A stretch of DNA of 64,000 bases from Vibrio penaeicida (GCF_030689305.1 NZ_JAUYVM010000009.1:186001-250000); one strand, 5' to 3'; shown: positions 8,942-18,158, counted from the first letter of the stretch. Program-made: numbers and translations. The notes: generated from the letters alone by a model not told the origin.

Positions 8942-10129
8942 ATGGAAACTAACTACCGATCCAAGTCATTTCTGAAATCGCACATACAAAGCATCGTGGA
9001 TTTTTATCACCCTGATTGTATAGACAATAAACGAGGCGGATACATCAACCAGTTTAGGGATGACGGCTCCATATTCGATATGGATACCAAGCATCTTGTT
9101 GGTACTTGTCGGTTTGCATTCAACTACTCCCTTGCTTATCTCAATAATGGCGATGCGCAATATCAAAAAGCCGCAGAACATGGCGTTCGATTTTTACTGG
9201 AGCATCATAAACAGCGAGATGGCGGTTACGCTTGGGTATTGAACGGTTTGGATGTCGAAGATGGAACTCGTCATTGTTATGGTCATGCTTTTGTATTGCT
9301 CGCGGCAGCGGCTTCCATCAAAGCTAAGGCGCCAAGCGGTCGAACATTATTGAATGATATTTGGGACGTGCTCGAAGTACGGTTTTGGGATCAAGAGGCA
9401 CAGCTTTATGTGGATGAAATCTTAGAAGGTAGCTGGAACAGCGTATCGCCTTACCGTGGTCAAAACGCCAACATGCACATGTGCGAAGCCATGATTTGCG
9501 CCTATGAAGCCACTAAAGAACAGCGGTTTCTCGATCGAGCCGTTACCCTAGCAAAACGAATTTGCGTGGATTTAGCCAGCCAGTCCGATGGGCTGATTTG
9601 GGAACACTACGATGAACATTGGAACCACGATTGGGAGTACAATCTGGACGATCCCAAGCACCTGTTCAGACCATGGGGGTACTTGCCAGGGCATTTTACA
9701 GAATGGTCTAAGCTTCTTTTGATATTGTCTCGTTACCACAAAGAAGGTTGGATGGTGCCAACTGCAGCGCATCTGTTCGATGTCGCCACACAAGTCAGTT
9801 GGGACGATGAATCAGAAGGCATGAATTACACCTTTTCTCCCGACAAAGAAATCGTAGATACCGATCGATACTACTGGGTTGTGGCAGAAACCATTGCTGC
9901 CGCTGCGGCGCTCGCTGTTGAAACGGGTGATAAAAAATATTGGCAATGGTATGAGACCTTATGGGGCGTTGCTGACCGACATTTTATCGATCACACCTAC
10001 GGTGGCTGGTTTCGGTTGCTCGACCACAGCAATCAAAAATACGACAACTTAAAAAGCCCACCAAGCAAAACGGACTATCACCCACTGTCTGCATGTTTTG
10101 AAGTTCTGCAGAGTTTAAAACGAATTTAA
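8942..10129 (+). CDS. AGE-family sugar isomerase/epimerase (YihS/mannose isomerase-like)
   Basis: This is a soluble (alpha/alpha)6-barrel enzyme of the N-acylglucosamine 2-epimerase superfamily, 395 residues. The catalytic histidines can be placed at H179 (NMHMCEA), H251 (RPWGYLPGHFTEW) and H380 (DYHPLSACFE). R57 in GTCRF and E254 are also conserved in the family. The RPWG..PGH.TEW stretch resembles aldose-ketose isomerases (D-mannose isomerase, sulfoquinovose isomerase YihS) more than N-acylglucosamine epimerases. No sulfoquinovose genes are nearby. The substrate is unknown; presumably it is the sugar taken up by the adjacent ABC importer. It starts 30 bp after the SDR gene. Confidence 0.88.
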   Translation: METNYRSKSFLKSHIQSIVDFYHPDCIDNKRGGYINQFRDDGSIFDMDTKHLVGTCRFAFNYSLAYLNNGDAQYQKAAEHGVRFLLEHHKQRDGGYAWVLNGLDVEDGTRHCYGHAFVLLAAAASIKAKAPSGRTLLNDIWDVLEVRFWDQEAQLYVDEILEGSWNSVSPYRGQNANMHMCEAMICAYEATKEQRFLDRAVTLAKRICVDLASQSDGLIWEHYDEHWNHDWEYNLDDPKHLFRPWGYLPGHFTEWSKLLLILSRYHKEGWMVPTAAHLFDVATQVSWDDESEGMNYTFSPDKEIVDTDRYYWVVAETIAAAAALAVETGDKKYWQWYETLWGVADRHFIDHTYGGWFRLLDHSNQKYDNLKSPPSKTDYHPLSACFEVLQSLKRI

Positions 10130-10144
10130 CCGCGTTTCGAATAG

Positions 10145-10227
10145 ACGCCTGACCGCGCACTTTCACTATAGAGGTCGTTGTCACCAGTTTAGGGTGCTCT
10201 CACCGAGAGCTGCCACGGGTTAGGCGT
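10145..10227 (+). other. Intercistronic nested stem-loop before the binding-protein gene
   Basis: The 142-bp gap between the isomerase and binding-protein genes contains ACGCCTGACC (10145-10154), which can pair with GGTTAGGCGT (10218-10227) allowing one G-U pair. Inside is a second hairpin, GCTCTC-ACC-GAGAGC (10196-10210). There is no T tract, so a terminator is unlikely. An RNA-stabilising or processing element ahead of a highly expressed binding protein is plausible. Confidence 0.5.
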
Positions 10228-10271
10228 GTCTTTAAAACGCAATTCTGTTCAAAAGGACAAGGAATAGAACC

Positions 10272-11318
10272 ATGTTTAAATACAAAATGTTTGACTGCGA
10301 AAAGCTGAATTGGAAACAGTTTAATTGCAAAAAAATCGTATTACTGACTGCCATTCTCAGTACCACATTATTTGGGCTTTCTTCACCCAGTATCGCAGCG
10401 GAAAAGGAAAAGCAGCTGCGTTTTACTTACCTGACACAAACGGGCATCGACAACACATTTTGGCAGACGATCAAGCGTGGAATGGACGACGCTTGTGCCT
10501 TACTAAAAGCCGATTGCCAACTGCTGTTCACACAAGAAAACGGCAACCTTCAGATGCATCTCCAAAATATTGAAACCGTTACCAACCAAGGTGTGGATGG
10601 AATTGTCACCGTGGTGGTAGATGACAACTTGTACGACGAAGCGCTGCAACGAGCTGTCGATAAAGGTATCCCCGTTATCGTTTCGAATGTCGATGATACA
10701 CAGGGTGAGCTTGGCAATGCTCGGTTAGCGTTTGTTGGGCAAGATTTGTTTCAAGCCGGCTACGAAGTGGCGAAAGGGTTGGCTGCGAAATTTGATAGAA
10801 GTAAACCCGCTCACGTGGTGTTAGGGCTCGCCAGACCCGGTGAAAGCTGGGCAGAAGACAGAATCGGTGGTGCTAAGAAATACCTAAACGAATTGAACGC
10901 AGCAAACCCTGATTGGAAAATCACGTTTGATGTAATCGATTCGGGTAACGATTTATCCATTACGGGTTCGCGAATTTGCCAATACATCCAAGGACACCCG
11001 GAAACTAACGCCGTTATAGGAGCAGGCTTTTGGTTTGCAGGTGCTGGAGAATGCTTGCGCGACTTGGGTAAAAAGCCAAATGAAGTATGGATGGGCGGTT
11101 TTGATTTAGTGCCAATTTTGATTGACGAAATGAAAAAAGGGTACGTGCATCTCACCGTTGATCAACAACCTTACTTGCAGGGGTACCTGCCTATTCTGCA
11201 ACTTCATTTGATCAATAAATTTGGCTTAAGTGCATGGGATGTGAATACAGGTAAAGCTCTGATCACCAAGAAAGATGTCCCTGCGCTTGAAAAGTATATT
11301 GATCAGGGAGTTCGCTAG
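10272..11318 (+). CDS. Sugar ABC transporter periplasmic binding protein
   Basis: This is a ribose-binding-type (type I) periplasmic protein of 348 residues. It has a long N-region, a hydrophobic stretch at about 22-40 and a likely signal-peptidase site near SIAAEKE. The mature fold begins with LRFTYLTQTGIDNTFWQTIKRG and shows the typical GVDGIVTVVVDD, GIPVIVSNVDD and DQQPYLQGY motifs. It supplies ligand to the permease and ATPase that follow. AAGGA precedes the ATG. The ligand is unknown; the surrounding enzymes suggest an aldose or aldonate. Confidence 0.92.
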   Translation: MFKYKMFDCEKLNWKQFNCKKIVLLTAILSTTLFGLSSPSIAAEKEKQLRFTYLTQTGIDNTFWQTIKRGMDDACALLKADCQLLFTQENGNLQMHLQNIETVTNQGVDGIVTVVVDDNLYDEALQRAVDKGIPVIVSNVDDTQGELGNARLAFVGQDLFQAGYEVAKGLAAKFDRSKPAHVVLGLARPGESWAEDRIGGAKKYLNELNAANPDWKITFDVIDSGNDLSITGSRICQYIQGHPETNAVIGAGFWFAGAGECLRDLGKKPNEVWMGGFDLVPILIDEMKKGYVHLTVDQQPYLQGYLPILQLHLINKFGLSAWDVNTGKALITKKDVPALEKYIDQGVR

Positions 11319-11371
11319 GCATGGAACAAGAATTAAGGGGCAATTCTGCCCCTATTCAAAAGGAATCCAGA

Positions 11372-12337
11372 ATGAATCTGCGAAGACAACTGAAAGATTT
11401 GCTCTCAAGACCGGAAGTCAGTGCCTTCATTATGTTACTGATTATGCTGGCGTTGTTCTCTGCGTCGAATCCTTATTTTCTGACGCTCAACAATTTCATG
11501 ATCATTTTGCAGCCCATTCCTGAGATTACTTTGATAGCGATTGGCGTCACCATTTTGATGGTATCAGGTGAATTCGATTTGTCGGTGGGATCTGTTTTCT
11601 CGTTTTCACCCATGATCATGGTGTTGTTACTTGCAGCGGGTATCCCTGTTGGACTCGCTATTGTGGTTGCTCTCATAGGGGCGGCGGCTGTTGGGCTATG
11701 TAACTCTTTTATCACGTTAAAAATTGGGTTGCCTTCTTTCATTACTACACTGGGCATGCTGTTCATGATCCGCAGTTTGACGATAGTAATGTCGGGCGGG
11801 TTCCCGCCACCATTCCCACGGGACATGGATACATCATGGTTAGTAGGGCGTGTGGATCTGCTGCGCGCGTCTATTTTCTATTTGGTGGCTTTCGCGATTG
11901 TGTTGTCTATGTGGCTACGCAGAACCGACTTCGGCAGTTGGATCTACGCGACAGGGGGAAATACTCAAGCTGCCCACGACATGGGCATCAATACCGCGTT
12001 GGTCAAATCCACGGCCTTTGTGCTGTGCTCTGTGCTCGCGGGCTTTGCAGGCATCATCCAATGTTTTCGGATTAAAGCCATTATTCCCACCATGGGAACG
12101 GGTTTTGAACTTCATGCGATTGCCGCTGCCGTTATCGGTGGTGCAGCCTTGACTGGTGGTGTAGGCACTGTCATGGGGGCGATCATTGGGGCACTTCTGA
12201 TCGCGTTCATAGAAAATATCATCATCATTAATCGCATTGATGCCAACTGGTTCAAGTTTGCTGTTGGCGCGATGATCGTTTTCTCTGTTGCGTTAAACAC
12301 ATATACCCGCCGAATGGCGGACAAAATGAAAGTATAG
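11372..12337 (+). CDS. Sugar ABC transporter permease, RbsC type
   Basis: This is the inner-membrane permease of the importer, 321 residues from ATG 11372. About eight to ten hydrophobic segments are visible. The family signature is present (SGEFDLSVGSVFSF, then LKIGLPSFITTLGMLF, then AAAVIGGAALTGGVGTVMGAIIGALLI). I chose 11372 because AAAGGAA lies 8 bases upstream; an in-frame ATG at 11321, two bases after the binding-protein stop, is possible but would add a polar extension. It works with the proteins at 10272 and 12350. Confidence 0.92.
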   Translation: MNLRRQLKDLLSRPEVSAFIMLLIMLALFSASNPYFLTLNNFMIILQPIPEITLIAIGVTILMVSGEFDLSVGSVFSFSPMIMVLLLAAGIPVGLAIVVALIGAAAVGLCNSFITLKIGLPSFITTLGMLFMIRSLTIVMSGGFPPPFPRDMDTSWLVGRVDLLRASIFYLVAFAIVLSMWLRRTDFGSWIYATGGNTQAAHDMGINTALVKSTAFVLCSVLAGFAGIIQCFRIKAIIPTMGTGFELHAIAAAVIGGAALTGGVGTVMGAIIGALLIAFIENIIIINRIDANWFKFAVGAMIVFSVALNTYTRRMADKMKV

Positions 12338-12349
12338 GAGGCGGAAGTT

Positions 12350-13084
12350 ATGGAATCTCCCTTACTGGAATGTCGCAATATATCAAAGTCTTACTCTGGT
12401 GTTGAAGCTCTGCAAAATGTCAATTTGTCGATTGAGCGTGGCGAAGTTATCGGGTTAATTGGTGATAACGGAGCAGGTAAATCGACGCTGATTAAAATTT
12501 TGTCTGGCGTTCATACCCAAAGCAGTGGTGACATCTTTATCGACGAAGAACCGGTCACGATTCGAAACCCTAGACACGCAATGAGTTTGGGTATTGAAAC
12601 CATTTACCAATACACCGCAATGGTGCCGGAAATGTCCATCGTTCGGAATATGTTTATTGGGCGAGAAATGCGCCGAAAAGGTCCTAGAGGGTTTGGGTGG
12701 CTGAACGAATCCAAAATGGCGGCAGAAGCCATACAAGCGATTAAAGATGTCGGTTTGGATTTGGAACACCCTCATCGCCCGATAAAAGAGTTGTCTGGTG
12801 GCCAACGCCAAGGCGTTGCCATCGCCAGAGCCATCTATTTCCGGTCTCGGATTCTCATCTTAGATGAGCCGACCAACCATTTGTCTGTTAAAGAAACTGA
12901 TAAGGTTCTGGAATACATAGAAATGCTTAAAAATCAGGGGGTAACCTGCATTTTTATCAGCCACAACTTGCACCATGTGTCTCAGGTGTCTGACCGTATT
13001 GTCGCCATGGCTCGGGGAGAGAAAACTGCAGATCTTCCCATCGAAGATACCTCGGTAGAGCACATGACTAGGCTTATAAGCTAA
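12350..13084 (+). CDS. Sugar ABC transporter ATPase (single nucleotide-binding domain)
   Basis: This is an ATPase of 244 residues with one domain: Walker A GDNGAGKST near residue 38, signature LSGGQRQG, Walker B LILDEPTNHL and the switch histidine in FISHN. Most sugar ATPases of this class (RbsA, MglA, and the protein at 1-1285) have two fused domains; here only one is present and presumably homodimerises. GGAGGCGGAAG precedes the ATG. It lies 12 bp after the permease and 10 bp before the dehydratase gene. Confidence 0.93.
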   Translation: MESPLLECRNISKSYSGVEALQNVNLSIERGEVIGLIGDNGAGKSTLIKILSGVHTQSSGDIFIDEEPVTIRNPRHAMSLGIETIYQYTAMVPEMSIVRNMFIGREMRRKGPRGFGWLNESKMAAEAIQAIKDVGLDLEHPHRPIKELSGGQRQGVAIARAIYFRSRILILDEPTNHLSVKETDKVLEYIEMLKNQGVTCIFISHNLHHVSQVSDRIVAMARGEKTADLPIEDTSVEHMTRLIS

Positions 13085-13094
13085 GAGGGGCAGC

Positions 13095-14321
13095 ATGAAA
13101 TATCCAAAAATTACTGATATTAAAGCGACGACAATTACCGTTCCGCTGGAAGCGCCTTTACGCCATTCCAATGGTGCGCATTGGGGGAGGTTTGTCCGAA
13201 CTGTGGTTCAAGTCGAAACCGATGTTGGCATTGTTGGGCTGGGGGAAATGGGCGGTGGCGGCGAGTCTGCGGAAGCCATGATTGTTGCCTTGAAGCAATA
13301 TTTAGTTGGGCATAACCCTTTTGAACTCGAAGCGTTACGTATGAAAATATGCAACCCAACGGCAAGCTTATACAACAACCGAACGCAATACCATGCCGCC
13401 ATTGAATTTGCCTGTTTGGATATTTGTGGCAAGTTTTTAGGCGTGCCGGTGTACGATTTGCTGGGCGGCAAAGTCAGAGACGAAGTGGAATTTGCGAGTT
13501 ACTTATTCTTCCGATTCAATAACGATGATGGCTATGGGGAAGTGCGTACTCAAGAGCAGCTTGTAGAACACGCTCGCCAGCTTAAAGAGCAGCACGGATT
13601 TCGAGTTCACAAGCTTAAGAGCGGCGTATTCCCACCGAAATATGAATTAGCCTTATTTCGGGCGCTGGCGCTTTCCTTACCAGAAGACCAAGTTCGATAC
13701 GACCCTAATGCCGCGTTTTCGGTTGAAGAGGCTATTTGGTTTGGTCGCAATATCGAAGATCTCAATAACGATTACTACGAAGACCCCACATGGGGTTTGA
13801 ACGGGATGAGGACGGTGAGAGATCGCGTGAAAATCCCGAATGCCACCAACACCGTCGTGATTAATTTTGAGCAACTCGCAACCAATGTTCGAGACCCAGC
13901 AGTGGATGTGATTCTGCTGGATACGACATTTTGGGGAGGGATCCGCAATTGCGTTAAAGCAGCCAATGTATGTGAAACGTTTCAAACCAGTGTGTCGGTG
14001 CACTCTTCCGGAGAGTTGGGTATTCAATTAGCCACTATGCTGCACTTAGGGGCAGTTTTGCCCACGCTGACCTATGCAGCGGACGCACACTATCACCACC
14101 TTACAGACGATGTGATCAAAGGTGGGAAGATGGTTTATCGAGATGGGAAAATACAAGTCCCGACGGCTCCTGGATTAGGCGTTGAGCTGGATGAAGATAA
14201 GCTGAAACACTACGCAGAGCTTTACAAAAAGCTGGGTGGTTACCTCTACGACAGAGATCCATCGCGTCCCGATTGGTTTGCCTATACACCCAATACCCAG
14301 TGGGCAGATCCGAATGGCTAA
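13095..14321 (+). CDS. Enolase-superfamily sugar-acid dehydratase, glucarate-dehydratase-like
   Basis: This is a TIM-barrel enolase-superfamily enzyme of 408 residues, predicted to remove water from an aldonate or aldarate to give a 2-keto-3-deoxy acid. The active-site residues fit the glucarate dehydratase group: K173-L-K175, metal ligands D203 (DPN) and E229 (YYED) with a third probably at N249 or N252, D276 (LLDTTFWGG) and H303 in VHSSGELGI, which corresponds to the HSNNHLGI block of GlucD. The HLGI-type block here reads ELGI, so substrate specificity may differ from true glucarate dehydratases. Its neighbours, a lactonase and FAH enzyme, favour an aldonate substrate. Confidence 0.88.
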   Translation: MKYPKITDIKATTITVPLEAPLRHSNGAHWGRFVRTVVQVETDVGIVGLGEMGGGGESAEAMIVALKQYLVGHNPFELEALRMKICNPTASLYNNRTQYHAAIEFACLDICGKFLGVPVYDLLGGKVRDEVEFASYLFFRFNNDDGYGEVRTQEQLVEHARQLKEQHGFRVHKLKSGVFPPKYELALFRALALSLPEDQVRYDPNAAFSVEEAIWFGRNIEDLNNDYYEDPTWGLNGMRTVRDRVKIPNATNTVVINFEQLATNVRDPAVDVILLDTTFWGGIRNCVKAANVCETFQTSVSVHSSGELGIQLATMLHLGAVLPTLTYAADAHYHHLTDDVIKGGKMVYRDGKIQVPTAPGLGVELDEDKLKHYAELYKKLGGYLYDRDPSRPDWFAYTPNTQWADPNG

Positions 14322-14355
14322 ACAACGTTAGGTTACCGAGCATAAGGAGAATGAA

Positions 14356-15342
14356 ATGGACACTTCAAACTCACACCTTGACCCTGACAAAAACAGCGTC
14401 CTCGACAAGAGGGTTGGTCGCATAGAGGTTGTTTCGGATGCGCGGTTTTCTGTAGGGGAAAGCCCACTTTGGAATCCACATGAAAGCAGTTTGATCTTCG
14501 TCGATATCATCGACAAGGTATTGGTTACTCTTGAACAAAATGGCAATTGTACTCGTATACAGACAGAGGATTTCCCGACAGCATGTGCGCTAGTTGAACA
14601 ATCCAACTCGCACCTTATTGTGGCGTTTGCCCAAGGTGTCAGCTTGGTCGATAGGCGCAACGGAAAAGTTCTCCCCGTTTCTCAGCCCGATCAAATGCAA
14701 GGGAATCGTCTCAACGAAGGAAAATGCGACCCCTTGGGGCGTTTTTGGGTGTCGTCCATGCAAACGAATCTTCATCCCGATGGCAGCGGAAAAGAGATGG
14801 ATAGGGAGTCCGGTGCGCTGTTTAGCGTGGTTGGCGACGGCTTCTCCAAACGCTGGACCGAATACAACATAGGGTTAACCAATACCATGGCTTGGTCGCC
14901 TGATAGAGAAACCTTCTACTTTGGTGATTCAATGAACAATGTGATTTGGGCGTACGATTATGAATTGGAGGCCGGTGCGGTGAGTAACCCTCGCGTTTTC
15001 TTTCAAAATTACCCAAATGGCGCGCCGGATGGATCTTGTATCGACAGCGAAGGTTATGTATGGAATTGCCGGTTTGGTGGCTCCGAAATTGTGCGCATTG
15101 CCCCTGATGGTTCACTCGATTCGGTTGTACCTTTACCAGTAACCAACCCAACCAGTTGCACCTTCGGTGGTGAAAATGGCGATACTTTGTACATCACCTC
15201 CGCACAGTTCTCTTTGACGGCTGAGCAATTAAAGCAAAACCCAATAGAAGGGGCGGTGTTGAGTTTTAAACCTCATGTTGGCGGTTCACATGAATATGAG
15301 TTTTCTTGCTCCGAAGACCTACTGAACCAACTCCATTTATAA
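14356..15342 (+). CDS. SMP-30/gluconolactonase-family sugar lactonase
   Basis: This is a six-bladed beta-propeller lactonase of 328 residues that would hydrolyse a sugar lactone to the aldonate. Predicted divalent-metal ligands are E35 (GESPLWNP), N176 (GLTNTMAWSPD) and D225 (GAPDGSCIDSEG), with N120 (RLNEGKCDPLGRFW) in the substrate pocket. The N-terminal 25 residues precede the usual family start and may be an extension. AAGGAG lies upstream of the ATG. It follows the dehydratase gene by 34 bp. Confidence 0.9.
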   Translation: MDTSNSHLDPDKNSVLDKRVGRIEVVSDARFSVGESPLWNPHESSLIFVDIIDKVLVTLEQNGNCTRIQTEDFPTACALVEQSNSHLIVAFAQGVSLVDRRNGKVLPVSQPDQMQGNRLNEGKCDPLGRFWVSSMQTNLHPDGSGKEMDRESGALFSVVGDGFSKRWTEYNIGLTNTMAWSPDRETFYFGDSMNNVIWAYDYELEAGAVSNPRVFFQNYPNGAPDGSCIDSEGYVWNCRFGGSEIVRIAPDGSLDSVVPLPVTNPTSCTFGGENGDTLYITSAQFSLTAEQLKQNPIEGAVLSFKPHVGGSHEYEFSCSEDLLNQLHL

Positions 15343-15354
15343 AGGAAAGACGAT

Positions 15355-16488
15355 ATGACAATCATCCCCAACGATGAAAAAGCATTATGGGTCGGAAGGA
15401 TTTGGTCTGCCGATGCTGGTGGCCCTTTGGTTGTGCTGGTAAGGGAAGGGCAGGTATACGATCTTACCGAGTATTCGTCGACCGTAAGTAATTTACTCGA
15501 CACCGAAAACATTTTGTCTATTTTGAAAGCGTGGGATGGTGAGGCATTCGCATCGTGGCAAAACGTGGCGGAATCAAAAAACAGCCAATACCATTTGCTT
15601 GCCCCATTTGATTTACAAGCCATCAAAGCCGCTGGCGTGACCTTTGCAGTCAGTATGTTAGAAAGAGTGATCGAAGAAAATGCCGATGGTGACCCGCAAA
15701 AAGCATCGGTATTACGACAAGAGTTGATTGAAGCGATAGGCATCGATTTAGGAAAAGTGAACCCTGGCAGCGAACAAGCTATGCAATTAAAAAAGTTGCT
15801 GCAACAAAAAGGGCTATGGAGCCAGTATTTGGAAGTGGGTATTGGTCCCGATGCGGAAATATTTACCAAGGCACAGCCCATGTCGAGTGTTGGATTCGGC
15901 TCACCAATTGGTGTTTTGTCGACCTCGTATTGGAATAACCCAGAGCCAGAGATCGTACTTGCCGTAAACTCGAAGGGAAGCATATTAGGTGCGACTCTCG
16001 GTAACGACGTCAATCTGAGGGATTACGAAGGACGGAGCGCGCTTTTGCTCGGTAAAGCCAAGGACAACAACGCATCTTGCTCGATAGGACCTCTTATTCG
16101 AGTGTTTGATACGAACTTCACGCTGGCAGACATTGAGCGTGAAGTTGTGCACCTCACCATTGAAGGTAAAGATGGGTTTTCTCTAGGTGAATCGTCCGAT
16201 ATGGGTAAGATCAGCCGTTCACCTGAGCAACTGGTGAGTCAATTGATCGGAGTTCATCACCAATATCCCGATGGCGTTGCCCTTTTTTTGGGGACGATGT
16301 TTGCCCCCATTCAAGACCGTGACGAACAGGGAAGTGGCTTTACCCATAAAGTGGGTGATGTGGTGAGCATACATTCTCACCATTTAGGGCGGCTTCAAAA
16401 CACGGTTGATCACTGTGAGAAATTGCCACCGTGGACATTTGGTGTGCGTGCGTTGTACCAGTATTTAAATACTCGCCAGTCAAATTAA
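15355..16488 (+). CDS. Fumarylacetoacetate-hydrolase-family protein, probable 2-keto-3-deoxy-aldonate dehydratase
   Basis: This is a FAH-fold protein of 377 residues. The C-terminal catalytic domain shows metal ligands in NPEPEIVL (E-x-E) and GNDVNLRDYEGR. In pentose Weimberg-type pathways, an FAH-family enzyme of similar size dehydrates 2-keto-3-deoxypentonate to 2-oxoglutarate semialdehyde. The next gene is an aldehyde dehydrogenase of just the type that follows this step, so I infer that role. A hydrolase or decarboxylase role is the alternative. AAAGGA precedes the ATG; the spacing to the lactonase gene is 12 bp. Confidence 0.8.
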   Translation: MTIIPNDEKALWVGRIWSADAGGPLVVLVREGQVYDLTEYSSTVSNLLDTENILSILKAWDGEAFASWQNVAESKNSQYHLLAPFDLQAIKAAGVTFAVSMLERVIEENADGDPQKASVLRQELIEAIGIDLGKVNPGSEQAMQLKKLLQQKGLWSQYLEVGIGPDAEIFTKAQPMSSVGFGSPIGVLSTSYWNNPEPEIVLAVNSKGSILGATLGNDVNLRDYEGRSALLLGKAKDNNASCSIGPLIRVFDTNFTLADIEREVVHLTIEGKDGFSLGESSDMGKISRSPEQLVSQLIGVHHQYPDGVALFLGTMFAPIQDRDEQGSGFTHKVGDVVSIHSHHLGRLQNTVDHCEKLPPWTFGVRALYQYLNTRQSN

Positions 16489-16518
16489 CCCAGTGTTTGG
16501 ATAAAAGGATGAATCATT

Positions 16519-18057
16519 ATGGCAAATCTAGGGCAAATCGTGATTGGTGGTACATGGGAAAGCGGAGAAGAAAACCCCATCTATGCCACGAATCCCAAAA
16601 GCAACCAACTTCTACCGCAAGCGTTTCATTCTGCTAGCCTCTCGCAAACGGAAAGAGCGTGTACTGAGGCCGGTAACGCAAGCGCAGAGTTTTCAAGAAC
16701 GGCACACACCAAGCGTGGTGATTTTTTGCGAGCCATTGGCGAAGGGCTACAAAATCGAGAGCCCGATATCGTTCAATTTGGAACACTTGAAACGGGGTTA
16801 CCAGAAGCCCGCCTAAAAGGGGAATTACAGCGCACTATTGGACAACTCAACCTGTTCACTGATCTTCTCGTCAATGGGTGTGCATTCGAGATGTTGCACG
16901 ATGAGCCGCTTCCAGACAGAGCACCGTTCCCCAGACCAGAATTACGTTTAGTTAAGCGCGCTATAGGGGCGGTTGCCGTATTTGGCGCCAGTAATTTCCC
17001 CTTAGCTTTTTCTGTCGCTGGTGGCGATACCGCATCAGCATTCGCTGCGGGATGCCCTGTTATTGTAAAGGCGCATTCATCGCACCCTTATCTTTCTTAT
17101 TTTGCGGCTTCAGCAATAACGGAAGCGGTAAAGAAAACCGATATGCCTGCAGGCGTTTTCAGTATGGTTTACGGAAGCGGGAATACCGTTGGTAGCCAAT
17201 TGGTGACCAACCCAGCCGTTAAAGGCGTTGGCTTTACGGGGTCTAAACAAGGTGGGTTGGCATTGAACAAATTGGCACAAAGCCGCAACGTACCTATTCC
17301 GGTTTTTGCGGAAATGAGCAGTGTGAACCCTGTTTTTCTTTCATCCAAGTCACTGGCTAACCATTCGGAATCGTTGGCAAAAGGGTTATCCGATTCTGTT
17401 TGCCTTGGTGCTGGGCAATTTTGCACTAACCCTGGATTGGTTTTAGTGTGTGAAGGGAGTGAGACCGAGCCATTTATTCAGAAGTTAACGGTGAATACAC
17501 ATGCTCAGCCTGCACAAACCATGCTGAATAAGGGCATATGTCAGGCTTACTATGCCGGAGTGGAACGCTTGGAATTTTTGGGTGCAACGGTATTGAAATC
17601 GAGCATGAATACAAAATCTAGCGCGGATACACTAATCGAAGACAGCGAGAATCAATGTGAACCTGCGTTGTATCGTATTTCTGGAGAACAATTTCTAGCA
17701 TCGCCCAATGATTGGCAACCGGAAGTATTTGGGGCATCAACGCTTGTTGTTGTTGCCAAAAATGAGGCAGAAATATTGGCGATTCTTCAAACATTAGAAG
17801 GTCAGCTAACCGTGACATTTTGGCTTGACGCTGCGGATGATCCTGAGGTACACCAACCGTTGGTAGCGCAAGCGGAGCTAATTGCGGGGCGTATCATCTT
17901 TAATGGCTTTCCTACCGGTGTTGAGGTGTGCCAGTCGATGGTTCATGGTGGTCCTTATCCAGCAACAACAAATGGCCAATTTACGTCTGTAGGGTCAACC
18001 GCCATCGAACGATGGTTACGTCCAGTTTGTTTTCAAAATGCGCCTGATTGGGTGTGA
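16519..18057 (+). CDS. Aldehyde dehydrogenase, 2-oxoglutarate-semialdehyde (2,5-dioxovalerate) type
   Basis: This is an NAD(P)-dependent aldehyde dehydrogenase of 512 residues with catalytic C302 (GAGQFCTNPGL), general base E265 (FAEMSS), N159 (FGASNFP) and K184. FAEMSSVNPVF and GAGQFCTNPGL are typical of the 2-oxoglutarate-semialdehyde dehydrogenases that close oxidative pentose, glucarate and galactarate routes by making 2-oxoglutarate. It is the last gene of the operon begun at 7406 and lies 30 bp after the FAH gene. No obvious terminator follows before the next plus-strand gene 101 bp on. Confidence 0.9.
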   Translation: MANLGQIVIGGTWESGEENPIYATNPKSNQLLPQAFHSASLSQTERACTEAGNASAEFSRTAHTKRGDFLRAIGEGLQNREPDIVQFGTLETGLPEARLKGELQRTIGQLNLFTDLLVNGCAFEMLHDEPLPDRAPFPRPELRLVKRAIGAVAVFGASNFPLAFSVAGGDTASAFAAGCPVIVKAHSSHPYLSYFAASAITEAVKKTDMPAGVFSMVYGSGNTVGSQLVTNPAVKGVGFTGSKQGGLALNKLAQSRNVPIPVFAEMSSVNPVFLSSKSLANHSESLAKGLSDSVCLGAGQFCTNPGLVLVCEGSETEPFIQKLTVNTHAQPAQTMLNKGICQAYYAGVERLEFLGATVLKSSMNTKSSADTLIEDSENQCEPALYRISGEQFLASPNDWQPEVFGASTLVVVAKNEAEILAILQTLEGQLTVTFWLDAADDPEVHQPLVAQAELIAGRIIFNGFPTGVEVCQSMVHGGPYPATTNGQFTSVGSTAIERWLRPVCFQNAPDWV

Positions 18058-18158
18058 CTTCTATTACAGCAGTTGTGGAGTATGGCTTACATACCCTTAC
18101 ATTTAGTCAGTGTATGAAGTGATAGCATCCCGTGGGAGAAATCTTACACGGGTGAGCG

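Noticed and set aside
8942..10129. N-acylglucosamine 2-epimerase of sialic acid catabolism
   Set aside because: No nanA/nanK/nanE neighbours, and the RPWG..PGH.TEW block is closer to mannose-type isomerases.
8942..10129. Sulfoquinovose isomerase (yihS)
   Set aside because: No sulfofructose kinase, aldolase or sulfolactaldehyde enzyme in the window.
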